From: Epiperipatus broadwayi
Lineage: Eukaryota > Onychophora > Udeonychophora > Euonychophora > Peripatidae
Direction of reading: 5' to 3'
Length of the DNA stretch: 64,000 bases
Assembly (NCBI GenBank): GCA_028023455.1
Contig: JAQFVV010013078.1
Span: forward strand, 213,899 to 277,898
Under the pieces are notes generated by a model that worked only from the letters and a program-made list of their open reading frames with translations, did not search any database and was not told the DNA's origin. Position numbers and translations under genes: made by a program. Positions within the stretch are counted from its first letter, which is position 1, and each line of letters starts with the position of its first letter. Of this stretch, positions 12,853 to 24,492 are shown in pieces.

Positions 12853-13123
12853 GACTAGTAGTTTTTTTTTTTAAAGTGTCATAGCATCGGCCGGAACATG
12901 AACCTGCAACCCGGGCAACTGCTTAGCAAGTGCAAGGCAGTTGTGCTGACCTCTTGACCACCAATGCAAGACAAAATATATGTCAGGTGATCTAATGCAA
13001 TTGTATAATTTTTTTTTTAAGTGTCATAGCATCGGCCAGGACATGAACCTGCAACCGGGCAACTGCCTGCAAGTGCAAGGCAGTCGCGCTGACCGCTCGA
13101 CCACCAATGCAAGACTAGTAGTT
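12853..13123 (-). mobile_element. SINE pair flanked by an 11-bp target duplication
   Basis: Two minus-strand tRNA-derived SINE units lie at about 12.86-12.97 and 13.01-13.11 kb, each with a T-rich end (its A tail), a reversed B box and CCACCAATGCAAGAC at the head. They are joined by about 40 bases of other sequence. The direct repeat GACTAGTAGTT occurs at 12853-12863 and again at 13113-13123, bracketing the whole pair. This shows either that the pair moved as one unit or that one SINE landed in the tail of another. The host sequence is the decayed LINE. Confidence 0.8.
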
Positions 13124-13299
13124 GGCCTATAAATTTGTACAATTACCAAATTCTTAGGACTTGAAGTTATTCTCATCATTCAACCTGTTATCAATACAAT
13201 CTACCTTTGCCACACTATTCAAAATTTCCTTTCTCACAGCAATGCCAACTCCATTAATTGGTTTACCACCACCTGAATAAAAATAATATCTAATAATAA

Positions 13300-13375
13300 C
13301 AATCAACTCTTAAATTACCAACAAACTCAACTTGCAATCAAGGCAACCTTCTTTAACAATAAAGGTGGTATATAT
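13300..13375. repeat. Partial MITE-family sequence
   Basis: Sequence around CAACAAACTCAACTTGCAAT, followed by CAAGGCAACC and TTTAACAATAAAGG, matches the interior of the hairpin at 13.59-13.81 kb and fragments at 33.12-33.20 and 47.57-47.64 kb. It appears to be a solitary piece of the same family. Confidence 0.5.
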
Positions 13376-13593
13376 AGACTGATATGTTTATATAGATACT
13401 AAAATTGCAACTTGGCTAAGAAATGTGAGATTAACAATGCAAAGAAGTTTAAACAAACCTTATTAATGAGAAAAATATAACCTGTTCTGAAAGCAGACTA
13501 ACAAATAGTCAATTATAACTTCCATATTTTGAAAGCAAACTAATAAATAATCATGTATAACTTCCAAATTTCATATAAAGTATATATTTACTA

Positions 13594-13809
13594 AGACAAT
13601 AAAGACAAATATTCAAGGATTTAATAGGTTTATAAATGTAGATGATAACAATATATCAACAATCTCAACCTGTAGTCAAGACAATAATCCTTTAACAATA
13701 AAGGTTGCCTTAACTACTGGTTGAGATTGTTTATAGCTTAAGGGTTGATTGTTATCATCTGTATTTATAAACCTATTAAAGCCTTGAGTAATTGGCTTTA
13801 TTGTCTTAG
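13594..13809. mobile_element. Hairpin MITE with TTTACTAAGACAATAAAG ends
   Basis: The left arm starts CTAAGACAATAAAGACAA and includes TTTAATAGGTTTATAAATG and GATGATAACAA. The right arm is its reverse complement and ends CTTTATTGTCTTAG. The centre holds CAATCTCAACCTGTAGTCAA and its inverted copy. No open frame is present. The terminal motif is shared with the hairpin at 46.69-46.87 kb, so both belong to one non-autonomous DNA-transposon-like family. Confidence 0.8.
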
Positions 13810-14062
13810 AAAATAATATCTTCACTACTTATTTTCTCACCTCTTTCCCACCTCATTTATCTTAATCCTGTAATATCAATCATTACATAAATATGAAGTA
13901 TAAAATGAACTAGAAACAAAATTAAAAATTATTATAGAGATTTTTGATATTGTGCTGACTTAGAAACATTCTAAAAATCAGGATTACAAGATGGACAAAT
14001 CATAATTATTGAACAAAGTTTTCACTGGTTAAAGAACTTCTGATTTTATAATATTTATATTT

Positions 14063-14191
14063 AGGGTTTGAACTCAGACTTTCACATGACCCACCACCCT
14101 CAGTGCCATCTCATATTGCTGATCCACCTGATCAGCAATACGAGATGACACTGATAGTAGTGGCTCATGTAAAAGTCTGAGTTCAAACCCT
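14063..14191. repeat. 62-bp-arm hairpin with a tRNA B-box-like end
   Basis: Left arm 14063-14124 and right arm 14130-14191 are nearly perfect inverted copies with a 5-base loop (CACCT). The right arm carries GTGGCTCATG and GAGTTCAAACCC, which resemble tRNA A and B boxes. It could be two SINE heads in inverted orientation or a MITE. A related half copy is visible at about 17.53-17.58 kb. Confidence 0.7.
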
Positions 14192-17100
14192 GCATATATT
14201 ATATATATAAATGCAGGTTTAAGCCTGTACAATGTATTAATATTTATATTTATAAATACTGGTCCTATTAAATATATAAAGTAAACAAGACAATATTTTA
14301 TATGTAATTTTTTTCACAATTGGAAATTTATATTTAGTGTATTTTCAAATGCATTATTTGTAATTTCAGATACAAATTATTTTGGACTTCAATTATTTTT
14401 ATTTCCAGATCTATCTGATTTATATCAAATATTATCACATTTAAATAGTATTGATAAAATTTTAAAGTACTTATGATTAAGAGGAAAATAAAAATGTATC
14501 AAAAATTGTATGATTGACAAATAGATATTGGTTGAAAAACCTATATAAATGTATCAGATTGCAGTATCTAAAAATTAATTCGTCAATTAGTGATGTAAAC
14601 ATGATTAATTAATATCATGAACAGCAAAATCATTGCTATGACATTTAGTATATTACTAAAATGGAACCTAATAATACTATTATGCAGCAAATATTCTTAC
14701 AATATTGTAACCGTTAGTTCACATCAACACACTTCTGATTATAGTTTAATACTATAAGTTGAACTAATAAGGATATGTAATTTGTATATAAACTTATTAA
14801 AGATCACACATAAGACATTGTTTTTGAGGCTGAAGACTATCTTTGAAGTAGTTCTAGCCTCATCTAAACTTCAGAACTGTTGGCTGAATACACTAATACT
14901 TTAGGTACAAGTAAATAGTGCCAATTGGTATTTTTCTCCATTATGCTCATTAGGATCAAATTATGGAAAAATGTTGGATTAATATTAAAAAGTGCATGCT
15001 TCACTCTGGAGTTGAGTTAAAATTTTTGAAAACATTTCGCATCATATTTGTCAGTAGTTATTTGTATTTTGTACTATTCTTAGCAATTGATGTTTTTAAT
15101 TAATAATTGTAAAATTCAAAATTTATGTACATATTTTTAAGTACGTAAATAAATCTATTTTAATAAGCAATATTATCCTTTGTTATTAGATAGTTGAATT
15201 ATAAATTAGTAGTCATTATAATACATTAAAGTTAGTTTCAGTGTAATTAATTCTCATAATATTTTACAATATGTATTAATATGCAAATTTTAATTAAGTA
15301 AATGGAAATTAAATATTTAAATACAAGTATATTATATTAAATAAAATTAATTTATTTTCAAATCAATGGTATAGGACAATATTGAGCATTCAGTACTAAA
15401 AAATATGTCTATGATTATTGGTATGATATATAGCCAGGTCATTTAATAGGACAATTAATCCTAAAGTGAACGATTGGCTATTGGAATATGAAATGTACTT
15501 TTTACAACTTTTTAAAGTTATTTTCTATTTTATTATTATTATTTTTTTCTCTCCGTTTAGTTAATGCTTCAACATTGATAATTTAAAATTATATCTGTAT
15601 TGATTCATATATATATTTAACCCGATTAAAGTTTCTGACAAATTTCATTTCTTTTACGAGATTATTTAGTAAGCAAATTTAAAATTATTAATTTAGAAAT
15701 CCAATTATTAATCACAAAATTACTTTGTTTTGATTAGCATTGCTCTAAGGTTTTTTTCTCATCTTGTTCTATTTTATTATTTTTTAATTGCAAATTGAAA
15801 ACTAAAGTAAATTACATTTTACTAATAAGGTAAAATTGTTCTGTTTGCTATAATTTTTCTTTAGCAGCAATTTTATCTCTTTAAATTTTCAAAAATTATT
15901 TTCATGTTATTATTATAACCAAGCGTCACCTTATATAAAAGTCATTTAGATGCTTTAAAATTTAACTTTCTTTTAAAAATGGTTATTTTTTTTATTATAT
16001 GATTTTTTTTAGGTTCAAGTACCGAAATAGTCCATGAGTCCTATAAGTCTACTCGTTGGCCAGAGTACAGCCCCCCCCCCCCCAAACAGTTCCACATTAT
16101 TCAAAAACTTATTTTTTTAGCTTGCTATTATTATGCCCGAATTAGATTCTCAGTTCGCAATTTAATGAATCATTTATTAGTTATTATAGAAAATTTCAAA
16201 GTTCAATTTCCGATTATATTCATTACTATAATAAGTTGCACAACCTGTAAATATATGTATATACACATAAAAGAAACATCACATGACTACATTGGGAATA
16301 ATTCATTGTATTTTTTTTTTACTTTTGATGACCTTAATGGAGGCCTCTAGACAGAAGTGAGTCTGTGGATTTGATATGGTGCTATCTTCTACTATCAATT
16401 AATTATTCAGGATTGCAATAGTTAGACTGGCGTTAAATAAAAATGAATTACTGATTTTAATACAAATATAATAATGTTTCCAGAACCTATATTGTTTATA
16501 CCCTATCTACTTCTAGATAGTCAAACATAAGTTAAAAGGTGATTGGTTCTTCTCCAACTTGACTGCTGTGACAATTCTAGATCAGTATACGTGCTTCAAA
16601 CTTATATAGTGTAAGTTATACATTATAAAAATTTTAAGGTATTTGCATGTCTGGATCATGAGTTACAACATGAAATGTGACAGCATGTTTTGCATCTTCA
16701 TGGATTAACTTCAATGCTCTTTTAATCATCTTGAATGTTGAGACCCAGAACTTTATTATCACACACAATGTGAGTAAATTCAAATGTTTCAATAGCAGTT
16801 TTTTTCAATTTAAAATTTAATGTTACAGTATTGGTTCAGGCACAAAACACACTACCACATTTCATACCATAACTTATGATCTGAACATGCTAGTAGGTTA
16901 AAATTTTTGTGATGAATGGCTATAATATTTTTCTATATAACTATTCACTGATTTGTAGATAACACTGCAGGAATCTTGAAGAAAAAATGAGCTGCCAAAC
17001 ATTACTGAGACACTTTATGGAAGAAATGATGAAGCATGACTTTTTTAGGAATGGGCGTACACTTTTTTATAATGTTTTATTTCACTTGCCATAACATATA

Positions 17101-17486
17101 TTACACACATCTAGAAAAATCTGAAAATCTTATCTGTAAATCAGAAAATATATTATCAATATATTTTTATCTTCCAAACCCTTTTAACATTCTTAAAATT
17201 TTTAACTGTAAATTAGATCTTAGCATTGTTTGAACTTTTTATAATTTATGGGAATGTGTTAGTCACGTTCATTTTTTCTGTATACAAAAACAATTCAAAC
17301 AACATTGAAAGTCAACAGTAATTCGATACAAAAAATAATGTACTCTATTCCAATTAAATGCTATTAAAAAGCATAAATAAATAACAATTAAAAACATTAA
17401 AGTTACACAATTTTAATGAATTTTACAATATGGCAGCATTTATTTTTTCTCTTAGAGTGCTGTATGCAAACATATTAATTAATAAT
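14192..17486. other. AT-rich intergenic
   Basis: No gene was recognised. A C-run of 14 lies at about 16.07-16.08 kb. Open frames at 16165-16350 and 17036-17233 are low complexity and motif-free. Confidence 0.45.
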
Positions 17487-17984
17487 AACTGAAACACAGG
17501 CTTGTTATATACCTGTGGCTATATATATGTAATATAGGGTATATGAGCACAGACTTTCACACCACCCACCTCTCTCCATTCTATCTAATAACACTGATAC
17601 ACCTAAACACATATATGCTGAAAAGATAAATAATCACCAATATACGTATTTCATGCTAAACCAGCAATCATCAGTTGGTCCAGACTATCATCTTTACAGA
17701 GATATATAGTATAAGTGTTCAGATATATATTAAGATAGACTATCCTCATAGTTTAAAGGACAGGCTTCAATCCACTCCATACTCCAACTCTTCAACCGTC
17801 CATCCAATTGAAAATCTGATGATGGAATGCTCAAAGGCCACCCTGAGGCTGAGATTATTGTCACACCCATGTTGACCCAAGGTCAATCTGAACCCCACAT
17901 GCACAGGACACAATCCATTTAATACATATGCAAAGATGGGAAGACATCTCTATAATGTAACAACTGAAACACAGGCTTGTTATA
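17487..17984. repeat. About 450-bp segment between 23-bp direct repeats
   Basis: The same 23 bases (beginning AACTGAAACACAGG, ending CTTGTTATA) occur at 17487-17509 and 17962-17984. The interior includes a half copy of the 14.06-kb hairpin sequence (GCACAGACTTTCAC at about 17.55 kb). The layout could be an insertion with an unusually long target duplication or a local duplication. Confidence 0.45.
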
Positions 17985-18634
17985 ATGTTTTTTTGGCTTA
18001 CATTGAAAGAACATTCCCTGTATTTTTCATATAGTTTTTTTTGGAATTTATGTTTTCTATATGTAAGGCCAAAAGATTTATGAAATTTGATAAAATTCTA
18101 AAATATATTTTCTAAGTGACAAAATAAAAGATATCCATTGAGCAGAAAAAATGAATTATATATTGTTCTTACATTCTTTAAGTAAATTCAAAGTTTGAAG
18201 TATCTAAATGAAAATCTTCACTGAATAATAGCAAGTACAGGAGACTAGAGATAAGCCAAAGTTGATTTCATCAGAAGAAAGACATTATCTGCTGATAATA
18301 AAACGCTCATTTTGTTTATAGAATAAGAACTCATTGATAAGGAGTATTTCACAAAGCATATTTTATTGCAATGAATGTCTGACATTTCAACATTCATTTT
18401 ATTTAAAAAAATAAAATTATTTTTAATTGTAAATTAAAGAAATGCAAATAAATAATTGCATATTCTTAAAATATATGTATTAATGTCCTCTCTCAATTTA
18501 ATATTAATGACTACATTATTTTTTTACATTTTGTTTCTGCTATATATAAAAACGTATGTAGCAAACATTCTTAAATGAGTATTGCAGTTTCAATGCCAAA
18601 CTTCTCTGAGAACTACAAATATTTCTGTATAAAG
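17985..18634. other. AT-rich intergenic, nothing recognised
   Basis: No motifs or repeats were seen beyond A/T runs. Confidence 0.5.
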
Positions 18635-19130
18635 AATAGGCTGGACCATTTTTTGTTTGTTTGATATTTTGCGATGATGTCTTAATTTCTTCAGAAGAAA
18701 ACTTTCTTTATAAAATACTTCAATTCCATGTCTAGTTATAGCTCTGAAATATTTAATGTTTTCTGCAATATTTTTCCAATGAAAACATTCACTATCACAT
18801 TTTGTTAAATGCCTTTGAGATAATGCTTATAATGTAGAAGGTTCATAAAAACATCTTCAACTTCATCATAAAATATTCTTTTAGGAAATCTTCTATAGTT
18901 AATTTACTTTATATGTTAAAACCAATGAAGATATGATTCAACAAGAGTGCACTCTAAAGTGTCACATTTAATGAGTTGAAGAACATAGATTTATTTCATG
19001 TTGATACCATTCTATTTTTGAAATTTAATGAAGCATTCTTAAATGTAAGTTTAATTTTGCTTTTATGTGGCATCTATAGAATATCCAAATCTCATTTCCA
19101 TTGAATAAAATAGGTAAAACAATAGTTCTA

Positions 19131-19218
19131 GTCAAGCATTGGTGGCATAATGGTCAGCATAGCTGCCTTCGAAGCAACTGGCCCATTTTCACTTCCTGAT
19201 CAGCACTTTTGACATGTA
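19131..19218 (+). mobile_element. tRNA-derived SINE, copy in LINE B
   Basis: GTCAAGCATTGGTGGCATAA and TGGTCAGCATAGCTGCCTTC form the tRNA-like head; the B box is decayed (TTTCACTTCCTGATC). It ends CTTTTGACATGTAAAAAA. In LINE copy A the two flanks are contiguous, which confirms an insertion. Flanks AATAGTTCTA and AACAGCTCTG may be a mutated target duplication. Confidence 0.75.
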
Positions 19219-19229
19219 AAAAATAAAAA

Positions 19230-19481
19230 TAACAGCTCTGTATAATAACATAGTTGCATAGATTTTCTATGATAAAATACTTTATCTTTTAACTTTTTAA
19301 AAGCAGTAGAACATTGAATTCTGTGTTGTACCTCAAAATCTAAGTCTACCCTTTTACATATACAACTACCAATGTATTTGAATTGGTTTGCATTCTCAAG
19401 TTGATAACTATCTAAACTAAATTTTGCTGAGGATTTTCTTCCATCACTTTCTGATGAATAATGTGATGAATTTTTAAACAT
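19230..19481 (-). pseudogene. LINE ORF2 C-terminal fragment
   Basis: Encodes SLDSYQLENANQFKYIGSCI and then VDLDFEVQHRIQCSTAFKKL, followed by KDKVFYH. This is the segment after the RT palm in LINE ORF2, homologous to 2378-2587 and reaching further toward the N-terminus. The open frame runs on into the SINE to 19200, which is incidental. Confidence 0.75.
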
Positions 19482-20248
19482 TTATTATTAAAATAATGTC
19501 TAAATGTTACATTCAAAACATTGAACATATTCTATACATCACAATCTTGAACTAAAAAAATAGCATCATCATTAGCATACTGCAAATCCAGAAACCATGA
19601 ATTATAAAGTCTTGTTTTTGCTTTTAATCAATTCAAATTAAAAATGCTATCTCATTTCAAATGGCTTAGATTTGCCATGAATGATAATAACACTCTCATT
19701 TCATTATATAAAAGCTGTATAATCCAAATAAATTTTGATGGCAATCAACTAATTTCAAACAATACTTTAAATCTATTTAATTAAATAAACCAAATCCTTA
19801 ATCAAATCAATATATAAATGATTCTTTTGTTTCTGCTATATTTTTTGTACTTACCTGGTAATAAAAGCTGTGTTAATAGTGTTTGTTGATTCTCTAAAGC
19901 CATTATGCATCTATGGAAAATATTAATTTATAAATGGAAGAAACCTATTCTATTCAATAAAATCATTAAAAGTATCTTATAATGGATAATAAAGATAATC
20001 CACAACTAATTACTGCTGTCTTGTTTATTCCCTTTATTTTTAAAAATTGGAACAATAGAAGTATTTTAATATCAAGTGATGTAACTTCATGGATCCATAT
20101 GCTGCTAAAGAATTCCAATATTTTTCTAGGCATTTCATTAGGAATACTGACTTTCCATTTTTAAAATTACAGAACTACAACTTTACTAAACTGGATATTT
20201 TTATGAAAATTTGAATAAGTAGATAATATGGATATACCATTAAAAATT

Positions 20249-20273
20249 AAAACAGGCAAAACTCATTATATAT
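20249..20273. mobile_element. Left end of foldback element B
   Basis: AAACAGGCAAAACTCA followed by TTATATAT is the inverted copy of the sequence at 27.67-27.694 kb. The rest of the left arm resumes at 27357, because the LTR element 20274-27356 is inserted here. Confidence 0.8.
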
Positions 20274-22211
20274 TGTGAGAGTACCATATCAGCTTCACCT
20301 AAAACAATTTGTGTTTCTTTGTGAATTTAACTGTGCCTATATCGAATCAACAGATATAAATAACTTACACCTATCTTAAGCTTTTCATGTATCAGCTATA
20401 TACATAAATTAGTTAGTATTAAAAGAATAATTCTAAAAATGAATAATTCTAATTTGTTTATACACACACATAAATAAATGTTTCCAACTAACAGTATTTT
20501 TTATTAACCAAAACTTGACATTTGACAAAGCCTTACGTCAACATTGCATTTTTATCAGTTGAAACAAAGGAAATAAACATTTGGGGTTCATTACAAATTG
20601 TATATTTTAAACAATAGAGCATGAGCATGATTATGTGATATCCTTGCTGAAATTAATCCAGTATAAAAACGAACTAATATTGTTATAACAATAATCTTCT
20701 ATTTAGCTATCAAGGCAAGAACTACGTCTGTAAATTTAAATGTGTTCGAATTTAAAACTCATTTAAGAAAAAAAAAGAAGATTCAATATTTTAAAACCTG
20801 CTTCAAGTAATACTGCCTTTTAATAGTATAAAGAACTATAAAAAAATAATCAGTGAAATTAACAAGGTTATAAAAGTTATCAATGTCTTCGAAATGAGTT
20901 TACAAAATATATATTTAAGAAGACGAAAATTTATAAAGATGTTCTTTGGCTAGACAATTTATGCCAAGGATTTCTGCTGATGTTTTAAACCTGAACATGC
21001 AAATTTATTCCTACTTAATCAATGCCTAAAATATAATCATCGTAATTCTCATTTAAAAAGCTGCCTTAATATTGGAGTGTTATATTGAAGAAGATGTTAA
21101 ATATTTTACTACGCAAATATTTAAAGAATGAATATCTGGATTGCCTCTTCGAAGGATGATCAATGAACTTTATGTTTCAACATTCATCATCATTTTATTT
21201 CATCTAAGGAGGGATATAAAACCGTTATTCTTTCTCGTCTTGGATTACTTCATTGTGTATTTTAATAACCCTTAAACTTTATTTCCTTTGTGGATAATTA
21301 TATTTACTTAGAAAAATTACTTCATATATTAAAATGGAGAACTGATAAGATGAACATTTTATTTATTTTATTTATTTAATAAAATTTAGATGTTGATATT
21401 TTGATATATACTCTGATGAAAATGACGTCTGACAAAGGTAAAAGTTTTTTAAATTATTTCAATTTGGAAATAAGTTTTATGATATTCCAAATTGAATCTT
21501 ACCTGACAATTAACATAATTTCTTTTTAAACATACATAACTAATATCAGGATACATTCTATTATTAATCTAGTGTGAATGGATGTTATTGTATATAGATA
21601 TATAACACACACTGAATCATTTTAATGACACAATACGTAGATTTATAATGCATCATGTGTATTATTTATTATACACATGATTTAAAATTATATATATGTA
21701 AATAATTACATTGTTTTTTCTGAATGGTAAATATTTTATTATTGTATATATAAGCACAGATTATAATTCTAAATTTTAATATTTTTATGTGATAATATTT
21801 TTGTTTTTATTACTGATTAAAATGTGTTAAACTTGATTTCAAAATTAAACAGGTCTCGTTTGTTTATTTTATTTAGTCGTTTTATAAAACCAATAATTAT
21901 AAATATACATACTCACGCATATATATATATATATTGAATCAACTTAGTAATTTAAAATTTATAAGAAAGTTATATATAGCTTATACTAATTTTATCATTA
22001 CTATGGGATATTTGTGGAAATGTCTGAAGAGAGTTGATTGCAAGTTTCTACTCTGAGCTCGAATTCCGAGAGTAACGAGGTTGTTAATAGGGGAGTGGAT
22101 TGGATTATATTTTAAATCACATCATCCATGGCATTCTATAAGAAGACCCAAAGTCTGAATATAGTTAGATGTGACTTCCTCAAGTCCTGAAAAGGATCAT
22201 CCCATTATACA
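20274..22211 (+). repeat. 5' LTR of LTR element 1
   Basis: Begins TGTGAGAGTACC and ends TTATACA. It matches 25416-27356 along its whole length with only scattered differences, for example AGCTTCACC here and AGCCTCACC in the 3' copy. Confidence 0.92.
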
Positions 22212-22229
22212 TGGCGTCCATACTTAAGG
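22212..22229 (+). promoter_or_regulatory. Primer binding site of LTR element 1
   Basis: TGGCGTCCATACTTAAGG starts directly after the LTR's terminal CA. TGG at this place is the usual complement of a tRNA 3' CCA end. The matching tRNA was not determined. Confidence 0.7.
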
Positions 22230-22570
22230 CATGAAACAGTAGTTTTCCATTAGTTAAATCCATAGTTTAAAAAAAAAAAAATATATGAGTATGTTGTGAA
22301 TTGGTAAAAACACTGAATAATAAATAATAGAGACCTTGCAATAAAATAAACCATAATAAACAGATAAATCAGTCACTTTAAAATAAATAAATAAATACAA
22401 TTATAATTTGGGCATTAAAATATATATTATAATAACATCTTATAAAAGTAGTAAAAATAGAATTACATGTAAGGGCATAAGCACAGCATGAAATCTTATG
22501 GCATATATTAAAGTATAACCTTGAAAAGAAAGTAGTTTATATATATATAACTTTAAATTTTTTTTCGTTA

Positions 22571-23251
22571 ATGATAACTAGAAGTGGGAAAAAGCTAATA
22601 ATAATCGAAGTAAAAAGTTTTGAAGAATCTTTAAGTAATAAAGATAGTGAAATAGAAATTACTTCAATTAGTGTTGAACAAGGGTCTTTACAAGTCCTAA
22701 TGTCTGAGGGGTCTGTAGAAGAAGTTGAACATCCTTCACAAGTTCACATGACAGATCAAATATTACCCCAAACACAAAAGGTAACTGAAGCTATAATAGT
22801 ACTACCTCAAGGAAGTGATAATTATATGGCTCAATTGGTCCGAATGATGATGGAAATGAAAGCTGATATAAATAATATAAAAGCTGATATGAATAATATG
22901 GCAACCAAAGCTGATATAAATAATATAAAAGCTGATATGAATAATATAAAAGCTGATATGGCAACCAAAGTTGATATAAATAATATAAAAGCTGATATGA
23001 ATAATATAAAAGCTGATATGGATAATATAAATGATGATATAAATAAAATGAATGCTGATATGAAGGGAGAAATGGCTAGAATGAATGATAATATGGGAAC
23101 TAAAGTTGATATGGATAATATGGAAGGGAAATTAAAAGAAGACATAATTTCTATAAAAGAAGAGTTAAAGAAAGATATTGATGTTGTTAGGGAAAGGATG
23201 CAAGTAGAAATCAAAGTTGTTATTGAAAAAAAAAAACCACCAATGAAGTAG
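22571..23251 (+). CDS. Gag-like coiled-coil protein with 11-residue repeats
   Basis: 226 residues, starting MITRSGKKLIIIEVKSFEES. Residues from about 95 to 165 are built from repeats of the type KADINNIKADM, partly interrupted by MATKA or MATKV. An 11-residue period with a hydrophobic/aliphatic stripe fits a hendecad coiled coil; the DNA repeats with a 33-base period. The C-terminus (EGKLKEDIISIKEELKKDID, then VVRERMQVEIK) continues the coiled coil. The position behind LTR and primer site argues for a gag-like structural protein. No CCHC knuckle is seen. The TRSG start resembles LRSG near the N-terminus of the ORF at 60.1-61.0 kb. It ends in an A-rich run (about 23227-23236), where a frameshift relative to the next ORF is possible. 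Confidence 0.65.
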   Translation: MITRSGKKLIIIEVKSFEESLSNKDSEIEITSISVEQGSLQVLMSEGSVEEVEHPSQVHMTDQILPQTQKVTEAIIVLPQGSDNYMAQLVRMMMEMKADINNIKADMNNMATKADINNIKADMNNIKADMATKVDINNIKADMNNIKADMDNINDDINKMNADMKGEMARMNDNMGTKVDMDNMEGKLKEDIISIKEELKKDIDVVRERMQVEIKVVIEKKKPPMK

Positions 23252-23286
23252 AAAGACTTCATGACATAAAAGCATCAACAATATCA

Positions 23287-24090
23287 ATGGCAATCAAATG
23301 CCAAGAATCCAAAACTTACACTGAGCATGAGGTCTGTAAATATAATGACAGCATACATAACAAATCACTCTTAGTTCAAATGAATGTTTCAGAAGAAAAC
23401 TGTCATGACTATCATTTTATCATACAGCAGAGCAATAAAGGAGAAGATCATTGCAGCATTAATAAAGTGCTTGAACCTGATCCAAAGATCTTAGAAAGAG
23501 AAGAGGATATGGATCATGTGAAATATAAATTAAATTCTGAGTCTCAGGACTTGAAAGAAACACAGTCAACTGATAATACTGAATGTCTAGATAAATTAAG
23601 ACTTCAGATTTCTTGTATTAATAACAAGTTAAATCATGAACTCATGGAACTTGAGATGACTCCAGAATCTAAAGATATAATAGACGAATACAACAGTGAA
23701 ATGTATTTTGAGTCATCCCATCATATTTGTGTTTACTCCCAAAACAAAAGTAAAATATTTCATCAACAAAGTGTTGATGAATTGTATGACAACCATCTGA
23801 TAATATCATTATCAATGATAATATTTAATGGAAAAGAAGGTTGTCTTAATAGAAGGTTTAATATAGAAGATATGAATGAAGGCAATAGATTTAATTGTCT
23901 TAAGTGTAAATTATGGTGTATGAAGCATCACCATAATCCTGAAGATAAACAAATTATAAAAAGTCTTCAGACAATAATAAAAATATTTATAATACTATCT
24001 AAGAGACAGAAAGGTTCACAATTCCATAGGTTGTGTAATACTTATGAAGGTCCCTTCACATTCATTGAACATGTTAATGGATGTGCTTAA
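23287..24090 (+). CDS. ORF of unknown function in LTR element 1
   Basis: 267 residues, not recognised as a whole. The first 200 are charged with many Glu, Asp, Lys and His. A cysteine-containing segment NRFNCLKCKLWCMKHHHNPE lies near residue 200. The last 35 residues (SKRQKGSQFHRLCNTYEGPF, then TFIEHVNGCA) resemble the Ty3/gypsy integrase C-terminal pattern K.H..YEGPF.V...VN. If so, the ORF is a pol remnant whose N-terminal part was replaced or strongly diverged. It lies 36 bases after the gag-like ORF. The ATG at 23287 is the first in this frame and may not be the true start. Confidence 0.45.
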   Translation: MAIKCQESKTYTEHEVCKYNDSIHNKSLLVQMNVSEENCHDYHFIIQQSNKGEDHCSINKVLEPDPKILEREEDMDHVKYKLNSESQDLKETQSTDNTECLDKLRLQISCINNKLNHELMELEMTPESKDIIDEYNSEMYFESSHHICVYSQNKSKIFHQQSVDELYDNHLIISLSMIIFNGKEGCLNRRFNIEDMNEGNRFNCLKCKLWCMKHHHNPEDKQIIKSLQTIIKIFIILSKRQKGSQFHRLCNTYEGPFTFIEHVNGCA

Positions 24091-24492
24091 AAAGTAAAGC
24101 ACACATATAAGGAAGGACTTCATAGATTACGATGTTGGGATGTGATAATGGACTTTTGGTAATGATAAAATCCATTAGGCTATTCTTTTAGGAGAATAAA
24201 TGTATATATGTATATAAATAAGTGAAGTTGATATTAATAAAAAGAAATGTATCAAGTTAACCAAAGTATAAAAAAAATATATACACAGGTTGATTAGAGT
24301 ACAAGTCATGGTTAGTTAACTGAGTAATAATGGTAGATCAATTAAGCAACACAATAATGCAATCTGACGTTGACACTACTTATAAAATGCAACTCCATTA
24401 TTATATATTTTGATATGGATATATATTGTAATAACAATCAGCATTAAGCCAATGTACATGCACTTTCTGGATGTATATATATAGATGTATAA

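Larger units (their letters stand above)
10530..13290 (-). mobile_element. Nearly full-length ORF2 region of a decayed LINE
   Basis: Reading from 13.29 down to 10.53 kb on the minus strand, the order is that of an APE-endonuclease plus reverse-transcriptase ORF2. A GVGIAVRK-like endonuclease strand lies at about 13.23-13.26 kb and the endonuclease C-terminal half at 12405-12686. RT motif 2 (KDGKAVGFDAIPIEFL) lies near 11.79-11.85 kb, RT motif 4 (VRQGCSMSP) near 11.25-11.27 kb, and the catalytic box (RFADDMALIAED) near 11.14-11.18 kb. The C-terminal LLYGCKTWT block is at 10781-11002. Many frameshifts and stops are present. A SINE block (12853-13123) is inserted between the endonuclease pieces. 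Confidence 0.85.
18635..20165 (-). mobile_element. Decayed LINE, copy B
   Basis: This is homologous to copy A at 2.0-4.1 kb and on the same strand. The element's 3' end has a HRKISNKQ-like stretch near 18.66 kb. Next come the ORF2 C-terminal block at 19.23-19.48 kb, the RT catalytic box degraded to LQYANDDA at about 19.57-19.60 kb, and upstream RT sequence to about 20.16 kb. A SINE (19131-19218) has inserted inside it. Stops and frameshifts rule out activity. Copy B ends next to the foldback element at 20.25 kb. Confidence 0.7.

Noticed and set aside
22850-23060. CRISPR-like regular repeat
   Set aside because: The 33-base periodicity lies within a coding frame and has no distinct spacers.
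22831-23262. 143-codon hydrophobic ORF on the minus strand
   Set aside because: It is the antisense of the repeat region of the gag-like ORF; repeats such as FILFISAF mirror the ADINNIKADM units.
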